From: Halomonas shengliensis
Lineage (GTDB): Bacteria > Pseudomonadota > Gammaproteobacteria > Pseudomonadales > Halomonadaceae
Reading direction: 5' to 3'
NCBI RefSeq assembly: GCF_900104135.1
Contig: NZ_FNIV01000005.1
Location: 107,486-171,485, forward strand
DNA: 64,000 nucleotides
Positions 8,236 through 16,014 of the stretch are shown here, piece after piece. Position numbers and translations under genes: made by a program. Each line of letters begins with the position of its first letter. The stretch's first letter is position 1. The notes under the pieces were generated by a model. The model was not told the origin of the DNA. It searched no databases and saw only the letters and a list, made by a program, of their open reading frames with translations.

Positions 8236-10047
8236 ATGCCCGACTATCAGGCCCCCCTGCGCGATATCCGCTTCGTCATGGACGAGCTGCTGGACTACCC
8301 GGCCCACTACGCCCGCCTGCCCGGCGGCGAGGAGGCGAGTCCCGACGTGGTCGCCGCCATCCTGGAGGAGGGTGCGCGGTTCGCCCGCGAGGTGCTGCTA
8401 CCGCTCAACCAGAGCGGTGACGAGGAGGGCTGCCTGCTGGAAGGCGGCGAGGTGAAGGCGCCGAAGGGCTTCAAGGCCGCCTATGCCCAGTACGTGGAGG
8501 GCGGCTGGCCGAGCCTGGCCGCCGAGCCCGAGCATGGCGGCCAGGGCTTGCCGCATTCGCTTGCCATGGTGCTCAACGAGATGATCTGCGCCACCAACCT
8601 GGCCTGGGGCATGTACCCGGGGCTCTCCCACGGCGCCGCCGATGCCCTGCGTCACCACGGTACCGAGGCGCAGCAGGCCACCTACCTGACCAAGCTGGTG
8701 GAGGGCACCTGGACCGGCACCATGTGCCTCACCGAGCCCCACTGCGGCACTGACCTCGGCCTGATCAAGACTCGTGCGGTACCCACCGCCGACGGGGCCT
8801 ATGAGATCACCGGGACCAAGATCTTTATCTCCGCGGGCGAGCACGACCTGGCCGAGAACATCGTGCACCTCGTGCTGGCCAAGCTGCCCGATGCCCCCGA
8901 GGGCTCCAAGGGCATCTCGCTGTTCGTGGTGCCGAAGTATCTTCCCACTGAAGCGGGTGATCCTGGCGAGCGCAACGGCGTGGTGTGCGGTTCGCTGGAG
9001 CACAAGATGGGCATCCACGGCAACGCCACCTGCGTGATGAACTTCGACGCGGCCAAGGGCTTCCTGGTGGGCGCCCCCAACAAGGGGCTGGCCTGCATGT
9101 TCACCATGATGAACGCCGCGCGCATCGGCGTCGGCATCCAGGGCCTGGGCCTCACCGAGGCGAGCTTCCAGAACGCCCTGGCCTACGCCCGCGACCGCCT
9201 GCAGATGCGTGCCCTTTCCGGCCCCAAGGCGCCGGAGAAGGCCGCCGACCCGATCATCGTCCACCCGGACGTGCGCCGCATGCTGCTGACCCAGAAGGCC
9301 TTCGCCGAGGGCGGCCGGATGCTGACGCTCTACACCGCCCAGATGATCGACATCGTCGAGCACGGCACGGACGCCGCCGAGAAGGCGCGCGCCGAGACCC
9401 TGCTCGGCCTGCTGACCCCCATCGTCAAGGCGTTCCTCACCGAGGCGGGCTTCGAGGCGACGAATGAAGGGGTACAAGTATTTGGTGGGCACGGCTTTAT
9501 CCGCGAGTGGGGCATGGAGCAGCTGGTGCGCGACGCGCGCATCACCCGTCTCTACGAGGGCACCACCGGCATCCAGGCCCTCGACCTGCTGGGCCGCAAG
9601 GTGCTGATGAGCCAGGGCGAGAGCCTCAAGGTGTTCACCAGGGAGATCCACAAGTTCTGCCAGGCCGAGGAGGGCAACGCTGAGCTCGCCGAGTTCGTGC
9701 GCCCGCTGGCCAGGCTCAACCAGGAGTGGGGCGAGGTGACCATGGCCATCGGCATGAAGGCCATGAGCGACCGCGAGGAGGTGGGCGCGGCCAGCGTCGA
9801 CTACCTGATGTACTCGGGCTACGTGACCCTCGCCTATCTGTTCGCCCGCGCCGCCAAGCAGGCCTGGGCGGCGCTGGCCGAAGGCAGCGGGGAGGCCGCC
9901 TTCTACCGCGCCAAGCTCGACACCGCACGCTTCTTCTACCAGCGCCTGGTGCCGCGCACCCGGGCCCACAAGGCCGCCATCGAGGCCGGCGCCGAGCCGC
10001 TGATGGCGATCGGCGCCGAGGACTTCGGGCTAGGCTTCGAGATCTGA
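8236..10047 (+). CDS. Acyl-CoA dehydrogenase with C-terminal extension domain
   Basis: FAD-dependent enzyme for the first beta-oxidation step, making 2-enoyl-CoA. Its 603 residues match the long FadE5-like subfamily, which has an extra C-terminal helical domain. MCLTEPHCGTDLGLI with GTKIFISAGEHD is the central FAD/substrate segment, and GHGFIREWGMEQLVRDARITRLYEGTTGIQ carries the family signature around the catalytic region. The start MPDYQAPLRDIRF at 8236 follows GGAGAG and fits family starts. An upstream ATG at 8170 would place the palindromic operator at the start codon and is rejected. The gene stands alone between two terminators, with a PsrA-type palindrome as its probable operator. Confidence 0.94.
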   Translation: MPDYQAPLRDIRFVMDELLDYPAHYARLPGGEEASPDVVAAILEEGARFAREVLLPLNQSGDEEGCLLEGGEVKAPKGFKAAYAQYVEGGWPSLAAEPEHGGQGLPHSLAMVLNEMICATNLAWGMYPGLSHGAADALRHHGTEAQQATYLTKLVEGTWTGTMCLTEPHCGTDLGLIKTRAVPTADGAYEITGTKIFISAGEHDLAENIVHLVLAKLPDAPEGSKGISLFVVPKYLPTEAGDPGERNGVVCGSLEHKMGIHGNATCVMNFDAAKGFLVGAPNKGLACMFTMMNAARIGVGIQGLGLTEASFQNALAYARDRLQMRALSGPKAPEKAADPIIVHPDVRRMLLTQKAFAEGGRMLTLYTAQMIDIVEHGTDAAEKARAETLLGLLTPIVKAFLTEAGFEATNEGVQVFGGHGFIREWGMEQLVRDARITRLYEGTTGIQALDLLGRKVLMSQGESLKVFTREIHKFCQAEEGNAELAEFVRPLARLNQEWGEVTMAIGMKAMSDREEVGAASVDYLMYSGYVTLAYLFARAAKQAWAALAEGSGEAAFYRAKLDTARFFYQRLVPRTRAHKAAIEAGAEPLMAIGAEDFGLGFEI

Positions 10048-10077
10048 TAGCTAGCGTTTTCGGTGAGTCGCCGTGAC

Positions 10078-10103
10078 AGGTGGCGGGGGCAACCCCGCCG
10101 CCT
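10078..10103 (+). terminator. Terminator hairpin with GCAA tetraloop
   Basis: An 11-bp stem (AGGTGGCGGGG paired with CCCCGCCGCCT, one GU) closes on a GCAA loop and runs into TTT at 10103-10105. It ends the acyl-CoA dehydrogenase gene. A near-copy follows dctM at 13368. Confidence 0.75.
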
Positions 10104-10366
10104 TTCCTGTTTGTGCGGCTCCGGCGTTTCGCGCCGGCAGGGCGCAGGGAAATCCCATTCGACAATGGTGGGGAGGCCGTTGGCCCCTGATTTGCATATA
10201 GTTGGCGGGTTTGTCGATATTCTGCCGCCTGAACTTGCCAGTCTCGGCACAATACCGCTCACTCTGGGCAAAATTCCCGGGGACGCAGGCAGTAAGGTAT
10301 AGGCGGCACCCTGTGCGTATCGACGCATGCTCGTTGCACCGACATGGATCATTGGGAGACAAAAAA
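10104..10366 (+). promoter_or_regulatory. Leader region of the dctPQM operon with a sigma-54-like promoter
   Basis: This non-coding stretch holds TGGCCCC at 10181-10187 and TTGCA at 10192-10196. GG and GC are exactly ten bases apart, as in -24/-12 sigma-54 promoters. It lies about 170 bases before the dctP ATG. dctPQM in Pseudomonas is under DctB-DctD and sigma-54 control, which supports the reading. I found no clear sigma-70 boxes. Confidence 0.45.
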
Positions 10367-11425
10367 ATGTACAAGATGACGCGAATCGCCCTTTCCGTGG
10401 GTCTGGCCGCCGGTCTGGCGACCGGTTCCGCGATGGCCGAGGCCGCCGAGAGCTGGAAGATGGCAACGCCGTGGAGTGGCGGCCCCTGGCTCGAGCGTGA
10501 TGCGGAGACCTTCGCCAACTACGTCAATCAGCTGACCGGTGGCGAGATCGAGATCGAGGTCTTCCCGGGCGGCACCCTGGGGGGGGCCCTGCGTGTTACC
10601 AACACGGTGACATCCGGCGTCGCCGAGGTAAGCCACAACTACATCAACTACGACTACGGCACCGACCCCACCGCAGCGCTGCTGGCGGGGCACTCCAGCG
10701 GCCTGACGCCCGAGGAGTTCATGCTGTGGATGTACGAGGGCGGCGGCGTGGAGCTCTATGAGCAGTTCCGCCGTGAGGTATTCGACGTGGTGGCCTTCCC
10801 CTGCTCCATCCTGGGCACCGAGATCTTCCTGCACTCCAACAAGAAGGTGCAGACCCTCGAGGACTTCCAGGGCCTGCGTCTGCGCACCTCCGGTGCCTGG
10901 GCCGAGATCGCCTCTCGCCTCGGGGCCTCCACCGTGGTGATGGCCGGCGGCGAGATCTACAGCGCCCTGGAGCGTGGCGTGATCGATGCCGCCGAGTGGG
11001 GCAGCCCCGAGATGAACCGGCCCACCGGTTTCCAGGAAGTGGCCCAGTACGTGATCCTGCCGGGGGTCCATCAGTCCGGTGGCTTCCTGGAGTGCCAGGT
11101 CAATCAGGAAGCCTGGGACGGGCTGAGCGAGGAGCAGCAGGACCTGCTGCGCGTGGCCGGCAAGCTGAGTGTCTACGACTCCTGGCTGGCCAGCTCCTTC
11201 GCCGACCTGGACGCCTACCAGGCGCTGATCGACGGGCCCAACGAGATGGTCCAGCTCGACGACTCCTTCATCCAGGCCATCTATGACGAGACTGAGGCCT
11301 GGGAGAACGAGTACGCCGAGGAGAACGAGTGGTTCGCCCGCGTGCTGGAGTCCCAGCGCAGCTTCAAGGAGGCCATGAGCCGCTGGCCCGAGTACCGCCT
11401 GCCCATCGGCGGCGCCAACAACTGA
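10367..11425 (+). CDS. dctP: TRAP transporter substrate-binding protein (DctP family)
   Basis: Periplasmic solute-binding subunit of a tripartite ATP-independent transporter, 352 residues. A signal peptide covers residues 1-24, ending around AMAEA. The mature part has DctP-family features such as VFPGGTLGGALRVTNTV and LRTSGAWAEIASRLGASTVVM, which includes the Arg that in this family pairs with a substrate carboxylate. The start follows GGGAGA and an A-rich stretch. AEWGSPEMN and the overall length resemble binding proteins for 2-oxo or aromatic acids more than succinate-type DctP, but the ligand cannot be assigned. An intercistronic hairpin separates it from dctQ. Confidence 0.92.
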   Translation: MYKMTRIALSVGLAAGLATGSAMAEAAESWKMATPWSGGPWLERDAETFANYVNQLTGGEIEIEVFPGGTLGGALRVTNTVTSGVAEVSHNYINYDYGTDPTAALLAGHSSGLTPEEFMLWMYEGGGVELYEQFRREVFDVVAFPCSILGTEIFLHSNKKVQTLEDFQGLRLRTSGAWAEIASRLGASTVVMAGGEIYSALERGVIDAAEWGSPEMNRPTGFQEVAQYVILPGVHQSGGFLECQVNQEAWDGLSEEQQDLLRVAGKLSVYDSWLASSFADLDAYQALIDGPNEMVQLDDSFIQAIYDETEAWENEYAEENEWFARVLESQRSFKEAMSRWPEYRLPIGGANN

Positions 11426-11448
11426 GCCACGACCGGCTGGCAACAAGG

Positions 11449-11472
11449 AGGAGAGGCCGTCTGGCCTCTCCT
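11449..11472 (+). other. Intercistronic hairpin between dctP and dctQ
   Basis: A perfect 10-bp stem: AGGAGAGGCC at 11449-11458 and GGCCTCTCCT at 11463-11472 with a GTCT loop. There is no T tract, so it looks like an mRNA-stabilising or attenuating structure. It would let the binding protein be made in excess over the membrane subunits. Confidence 0.6.
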
Positions 11473-11507
11473 CTGCTGTCTGGGCAAGGTCAACGGGAAT
11501 CCATGAC

Positions 11508-12023
11508 ATGAGAGTCATCAACCTAATCGAGAGCCTGACTCGCCGAGCCGGCTGGGTCGGTGCGGTGCTGATCTTTCCCCTGATCGGCGCCCTGGTCTAC
11601 GAGGTGTTCAGCCGCTATGTGATGGGTCGGCCTACCATGTGGGCCTTCGAGATCAGCTACATGGTGATGGGGGCCATCTTCATGCTGGGCATGGCGAACG
11701 CGCTTCGCGTCGGCCAGCACGTCAGCGTGGACATCCTCAGCCTGCAGCTGGGGCAGCGCAGCAATGCACTGGTGCGGCTGGTGGGCTACGTGCTGTTCCT
11801 GCCGATCCTGGTGTGGCTGGTCTGGGAGCTGTCGAAGTATGCCCTGGCCGCCTTCGAGTCCAACGAGCGCTCGGGGCGCTCGGCCTGGAATCCGGTGATC
11901 TGGCCGGTGTTCACCGTGTGGTTCGTCGGCTTCCTGCTGCTGGCGCTGCAGGTGCTGGCCGAGCTGCTCAAGTCCCTCGCCATCCTGACGGGGCGGCCGG
12001 TGGACGGGGAGGGTGAGGCATGA
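11508..12023 (+). CDS. dctQ: TRAP transporter small permease (DctQ)
   Basis: Small inner-membrane subunit of the TRAP carrier, 171 residues with four predicted membrane segments, which is normal for the family. The segment GRPTMWAFEISYMVMGAIFMLG is the DctQ core, and the His of RVGQHVSVDIL is typical. The stop overlaps the dctM start (ATGA at 12020-12023), indicating translational coupling. It works with DctM to import a carboxylic acid with sodium. Confidence 0.93.
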   Translation: MRVINLIESLTRRAGWVGAVLIFPLIGALVYEVFSRYVMGRPTMWAFEISYMVMGAIFMLGMANALRVGQHVSVDILSLQLGQRSNALVRLVGYVLFLPILVWLVWELSKYALAAFESNERSGRSAWNPVIWPVFTVWFVGFLLLALQVLAELLKSLAILTGRPVDGEGEA

Positions 12024-13345
12024 GCGATTACCTGGCCCTGCTGATGTTCCCGGCGCTGATGGCCTTCATCATCGCCGGCTTCCCCATCGCCTTCTCCATG
12101 ATCGTGGTGGCTACGATCTTCGGCATCATGCAGTTCGGCGACGCCGCGGCCTACCAGCTGCTCACCAAGATCGAGGATACCGCCTCCAACTCCATCCTGG
12201 CGGCGGTGCCGCTGTTCATCTTCATGGGCGCGGTGCTGGAGCGCTCCGGCATCGCCGAGCGCCTGTTCGGTGCCATCCATCTCTGGACCACACGCCTGCC
12301 CGGCGGGCTGGGCGTCGGCGCCATCATCATGGGGACGCTGTTCGCCGCCTCCAGCGGCGTGGTGGGTGCCACCGAGGCGGTGATCGGCATGCTGGCAGTG
12401 CCGGTCATGCTCAAGCACCACTACGACAAGCGGCTGCTCTCCGGCACCATCTGCGCCAGCGGTTCGCTGGGCACCGCCATACCGCCCTCCATCACGGTGG
12501 TGGTGCTGGGCCCGGTGGCCGGGGTTTCGGTAGGGTCGCTGTTCAGCGGACTGCTGCTACCGGGCTTCCTGATGGCGCTGTTCTTCCTGCTCTACATCAT
12601 CGGCGTGGCCTACCTGAAGCCGGAGATGGCGCCCCGGATCAAGGAGAGCGAAGAGGTCGCGCTGTTCGAGAAGTTGCGCATCACGCTGGTGGCGCTGCTG
12701 CCCACCATGGCGCTGATCTTCGTAGTGCTGGGCACCATCCTGATGGGGGTGGCCACGCCGACGGAGGCCGCGGCCTGCGGTGCCCTGGGGGCGGTGGTGC
12801 TGGCGCTGGCCTACCGCAACCTCACCCTGACGGTGCTCTGGCACGCGGCGATACGCACCATGAACATCTCCGCCATGATCCTGCTGATCGTGATGGGCGG
12901 CAGCATGTTCGCCGGGGTGTTCTTCGCCGCCGGCGGCATGGCCACCGTGCAGTCGCTGCTGATGGGCACCGGACTCGAACCCTGGATGATCCTGGCGCTG
13001 ATCCTGCTGATCACCTTCATCGCCGGCTTCGTCCTCGACCTCATCTCGGTGGTGCTGATCATCATCCCGGTGGCGATGCCTGTCGTCCGGGCGCTCGGCT
13101 TCGACGAGATCTGGTTCTGCGTGGCGTTCCTGGTGGTGCTGCAGACCAGCTACCTGACGCCCCCGCTGGCGCCGGCGATCTTCTACCTGAGGGCCATCAC
13201 GCCCCCCGAGGTGACGCTGCGCCACATGTATGCCGGCGTGGTGCCCTTCATCATCGCCCAACTGGTGGTGCTGGGGCTGGTCCTGGCCTTCCCGGCCCTG
13301 GCCATGTGGCTGCCGGATGCCATGAGCGGTCCTTCCTGGAAATAG
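12020..13345 (+). CDS. dctM: TRAP transporter large permease (DctM)
   Basis: Ion-coupled transport subunit of 441 residues, with about twelve membrane segments of the DctM/SiaM family. SILAAVPLFIFMGAVLERSG, the GTAIPPSITVVVLGPVAG hairpin and the late QTSYLTPPLAPAIFYLR re-entrant motif are all present. It is the last gene of the operon; a terminator with the same loop as that at 10078 lies 23 bases downstream. Confidence 0.95.
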   Translation: MSDYLALLMFPALMAFIIAGFPIAFSMIVVATIFGIMQFGDAAAYQLLTKIEDTASNSILAAVPLFIFMGAVLERSGIAERLFGAIHLWTTRLPGGLGVGAIIMGTLFAASSGVVGATEAVIGMLAVPVMLKHHYDKRLLSGTICASGSLGTAIPPSITVVVLGPVAGVSVGSLFSGLLLPGFLMALFFLLYIIGVAYLKPEMAPRIKESEEVALFEKLRITLVALLPTMALIFVVLGTILMGVATPTEAAACGALGAVVLALAYRNLTLTVLWHAAIRTMNISAMILLIVMGGSMFAGVFFAAGGMATVQSLLMGTGLEPWMILALILLITFIAGFVLDLISVVLIIIPVAMPVVRALGFDEIWFCVAFLVVLQTSYLTPPLAPAIFYLRAITPPEVTLRHMYAGVVPFIIAQLVVLGLVLAFPALAMWLPDAMSGPSWK

Positions 13346-13367
13346 CCGGAGTCGGCACGGCATGAGC

Positions 13368-13393
13368 AGGCGGCGGGGGCAACCTCGCCGCCT
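13368..13393 (+). terminator. Terminator hairpin after dctM
   Basis: AGGCGGCGGGG and CCTCGCCGCCT pair around the same loop sequence as the hairpin at 10078-10103, followed by TTTCTTGT. About 22 of the 26 core bases are shared between the two. Confidence 0.7.
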
Positions 13394-13491
13394 TTCTTGT
13401 GGGGGAATCTCTGGTGCCGGCGGGGCAGGACAGGCATGATGCGCCAGATCCACGTTGTTTCGACGCGCGCCCAGGGCGCCGGGAGGCCCGC

Positions 13492-14373
13492 ATGACCCGT
13501 ACCACCCGCCTGCAGGAGCTGATCCGCCTCCTGCGCCATCGCCGCGAGCCCATGCCCGGCCCGGAACTTGCCGAGGCGCTGGGCGTCTCGCTGCGCACCC
13601 TCTACCAGGAGGTCGCCGTGCTGCGCGCGGTGGGCATCGAGGTGGTCAACACGCCCGGCGAGGGCTATGTGTTGCCGCCCGAGGTGACGCTGCCGCCGCC
13701 GGCGCTGGCCGAGCCGGGTGCGCCAGGGAAGGCCGAGGGTGCCTCGGACGAGACGGCGCCCGCGGAGCTGGTGTTCTACACCAACCCGCTGTCGCGGGGT
13801 GGCATCGTGCACTGGATGCTCGAGGAGCTCGGCGTCAACTACCGCACGGTGCCGATCGCGTACGGCGCCGCCATGAAGTCGCCGGAGTACCTCGCCATCA
13901 ACCCGCTGGGCAAGGTGCCTGCCATTCGCCACGGCGACACCGTGGTGACCGAGTCCGCGGCGATCTGCGCCTACCTGGCCGATGCCTTTCCCGAGGCGGA
14001 GCTGGCGCCGCCGACCGCCGCCCGGGGCGACTACTACCGCTGGCTGTTCCTCGCCGCCGGGCCGCTGGAGAGCGCCACCGCCCTCAATGACCTGGGCGTG
14101 GTGCCCACGCCGGAGCAGGCGCAGCGCCTGGGCTGCGGCGACTACTGGACGCTGGTGGAGACCCTGGCCGGCGCCGTGGCGGGCCGGCCCTTCATCGCCG
14201 GCGACGCCTTCAGCGCGGCGGATGTCTACGTGGGCTCGCACATCGGCTGGGGCATGCAGTTCGGCACCCTGCCACGTCGCCCCGAGTTCGAGGCCTACTG
14301 GGCGGGCCTGGCCGAGCGGCCAGCCCAGCGGCGCTGTGCGGCATTCATCGAGCAGGCGCGCATCACCGGCTGA
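13492..14373 (+). CDS. Fusion of a YafY/DeoR-type HTH domain with a glutathione S-transferase
   Basis: A 293-residue protein with two unrelated parts. Residues about 1-60 (RLQELIRLLRHRRE, ALGVSLRTLYQEVAVLRAVG, TPGEGYVLPPE) are an HTH_11 DNA-binding domain of the kind normally followed by a WYL domain. A Pro/Ala/Gly-rich linker covers residues 61-92. Residues about 94-293 are a full GST: a thioredoxin-like half with YTNPLSRGG, cis-Pro motif NPLGKVPA and glutathione motif ESAAI, then an all-helical half. The ATG at 13492 follows GGGAGG. The frame is continuous, with no stop or shift. It could be a regulator sensing glutathione or electrophiles, or an enzyme tethered to DNA; neither is shown. 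It converges on the deaminase gene. Confidence 0.85.
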   Translation: MTRTTRLQELIRLLRHRREPMPGPELAEALGVSLRTLYQEVAVLRAVGIEVVNTPGEGYVLPPEVTLPPPALAEPGAPGKAEGASDETAPAELVFYTNPLSRGGIVHWMLEELGVNYRTVPIAYGAAMKSPEYLAINPLGKVPAIRHGDTVVTESAAICAYLADAFPEAELAPPTAARGDYYRWLFLAAGPLESATALNDLGVVPTPEQAQRLGCGDYWTLVETLAGAVAGRPFIAGDAFSAADVYVGSHIGWGMQFGTLPRRPEFEAYWAGLAERPAQRRCAAFIEQARITG

Positions 14374-14388
14374 GGCCGGCGCGCCTCA
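14371..14388. terminator. Hairpin spanning two convergent stop codons
   Basis: TGAGGC at 14371-14376 pairs with GCCTCA at 14383-14388. Each arm contains the stop codon of one of the two convergent genes. It is short and lacks a T tract, so termination activity is uncertain. Confidence 0.4.
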
Positions 14389-14862
14389 GGCGCCGTGCAG
14401 GCGGCGGTGCAGCTCGCGGATCCGCTCGGCGAAGGCCGGCACCGGCCCCTCGACCACCGCGTCCGGCACCACCTGCCGAATCGGCAGCGGGGCCACCGGC
14501 GCCGGGGCGACGCCCATCTCCTCGAGCCAGCCGATGAGCTGCTGGGTGGAGCTGGCGTAGACGATCCGCCCCAGGCCCACCCAGCCGTGGGCGGCTGCGC
14601 ACATGGGGCAGTGCTCGCCCGAGGTGTAGACCGTGGCCCGGGCGCGCTGCTCGGGCGTCAGGTGCTCCGCCGCCCAGCGTGCCAGGAAGAACTCCGGATG
14701 CTGGGTGGCATCCCCGCCGGCCACATGGTTGTGGTCCTCCGCCAGCACCTCGCCGTCGCCGCTCACCAGCACCGAACCGAACGGCTCGTCGCCCGCCTCC
14801 AGGCCCTTCTCCGCCAGCGCCACGCAGCGCTCCAGGTGGGTCATGTCCGTGTCGTCGATCAT
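14386..14862 (-). CDS. Nucleoside/CMP deaminase family protein
   Basis: Zinc-dependent deaminase fold protein of 158 residues. The metal site is in the pattern QHPEFFLARWAAEHL (His and catalytic Glu) and GEHCPMCAAAHGWVG (the two Cys). The usual HAE is HPE here. Relatives include guanine and cytosine deaminases and TadA, but the substrate cannot be set from sequence. The ATG at 14862 follows AAGGAGC, which decides it over a start 47 codons upstream. It is divergent from the GFA-like gene. Confidence 0.85.
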   Translation of the reverse strand: MIDDTDMTHLERCVALAEKGLEAGDEPFGSVLVSGDGEVLAEDHNHVAGGDATQHPEFFLARWAAEHLTPEQRARATVYTSGEHCPMCAAAHGWVGLGRIVYASSTQQLIGWLEEMGVAPAPVAPLPIRQVVPDAVVEGPVPAFAERIRELHRRLHGA

Positions 14863-14995
14863 GCTCAGGGCTCCTTGGGTCTCCGTGTGAGCCACCAGCA
14901 TACGCCATGCGCGGCGCCGGCCAAGCCGGGTCCCGGTTCGGCACGGTCGCCTGCGGATGCCACACTGTGGCCACCCCCTTCCCGAGGAGCCAATC

Positions 14996-15355
14996 ATGAG
15001 CAATGGACCCTATGGGCAACTCGCCTGCGGCTGCGGCGCCGTCACGCTGCTGGTGTGCGGTGCCCCCCTCGGCCACGCCCGGGATGCCGAGGATGAGCCC
15101 GTGAGCCTCTGGCCCGAGGAGGCCATCCAGCTCGGCCAGGGCGCCGATGAGCTCGCGGTGGTGCCGGATGCCCGGTGCCTGGCTGCCTGGCAGTGCCGGC
15201 GCTGCGGCGAGCGCCTGCTGTACGCCGATGACGAGGCCGGCGTGGCGGTGCTGGCGGACTCAGCGGAGGAGGGCGACGAGGCGGGCCTGGCGCTGACCAC
15301 GTCTCAGCAACGCTGGCTCGCGGCGCTGGGCTATCGGGTCGACGTCGGGCCCTAG
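14996..15355 (+). CDS. Small zinc-ribbon protein resembling the GFA/Mss4 fold
   Basis: A 119-residue acidic cytoplasmic protein. Paired metal-binding motifs CGCG (residues 10-13) and CRRCG (near residue 66) suggest one Zn site of the GFA (glutathione-dependent formaldehyde-activating-like) family, but the domain is shorter and more acidic than typical GFA enzymes. The ATG at 14996 follows GAGGAG. Its position next to the GST fusion is suggestive of thiol chemistry, but no function can be assigned. Confidence 0.65.
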   Translation: MSNGPYGQLACGCGAVTLLVCGAPLGHARDAEDEPVSLWPEEAIQLGQGADELAVVPDARCLAAWQCRRCGERLLYADDEAGVAVLADSAEEGDEAGLALTTSQQRWLAALGYRVDVGP

Positions 15356-15380
15356 CGGCGGGGCATCGTGGGCGAAAGGG

Positions 15381-15406
15381 CAGGGGAGGCGGCCATGCCT
15401 CCCCTG
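15381..15406. terminator. Bidirectional terminator hairpin
   Basis: CAGGGGAGGC at 15381-15390 pairs perfectly with GCCTCCCCTG at 15397-15406. It lies between two convergent genes and can serve both. Confidence 0.65.
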
Positions 15407-15411
15407 TCGGC

Positions 15412-16014
15412 TCATAGGGTGCGCAGGTCGCAGCTCACCGCCGGGTTGAAGGGTGCCAGGTTGCCGCTCGGATTGGTGCGAAACCAGACATGCTGGTCGT
15501 AGTGGGGCTCGAAGCCATGGGCCTGGTCGCCGGGGATGGCCGGGTCATCCGCCATGTAGTCCCAGCGGCGGCCCAGGAAGCTCGGCGGCTCACTGTGGCC
15601 GGCCTCCTGCCAGGCCCGCACGAACACCAGGTTCTCGATGCCCACCAGCATCATGGCGCCGTCCGCCTGGGGTTCGTAGAGCAGGATGGCGGGGGTCATG
15701 AAGTCGGTATGGGTACCGTTGCCGTTCACGCGGGGCTCGGTGGTGGTGAGGCCCAGCAAGTCGGGGCGCAGGTAGTGGATGCCCATGTGCCCGAGTTCCG
15801 GTGGCAGGCCATGCGCACCGGCCTTGACGCATTCGCCGGAGGGATCCGGCACATAGCCTTCCGCCAGGGCCACGCTGATGTCCTCGAAGCGCTGCATGGC
15901 GGTGCGCAGCGTCTCGATCATTGCCTCGGTGTCGTCGGCCACCAGGGGCGCGGTCGGCAAGGCCGCCGCCGCAAGCCCGATGGCGAGGACGCCGCCCCGC
16001 AGGATGCCACTCAT
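15412..16014 (-). CDS. Exported protein of an uncharacterised family
   Basis: A 200-residue protein with a signal peptide (residues 1-26, cleavage near PLVADD). The mature part contains GHMGIHYLRPDLL, PAILLYEPQADGAMMLVGIE and a C-terminal HYDQHVWFRTNPSGNLAPFNPAVSC. This pattern is seen in many exported bacterial proteins of unknown role; from memory, they carry no agreed function. Conserved His residues (GIHY, HYDQHVW) hint at metal or ligand binding. The start at 16014 is chosen for the GGAGGA ahead of it. Confidence 0.7.
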   Translation of the reverse strand: MSGILRGGVLAIGLAAAALPTAPLVADDTEAMIETLRTAMQRFEDISVALAEGYVPDPSGECVKAGAHGLPPELGHMGIHYLRPDLLGLTTTEPRVNGNGTHTDFMTPAILLYEPQADGAMMLVGIENLVFVRAWQEAGHSEPPSFLGRRWDYMADDPAIPGDQAHGFEPHYDQHVWFRTNPSGNLAPFNPAVSCDLRTL

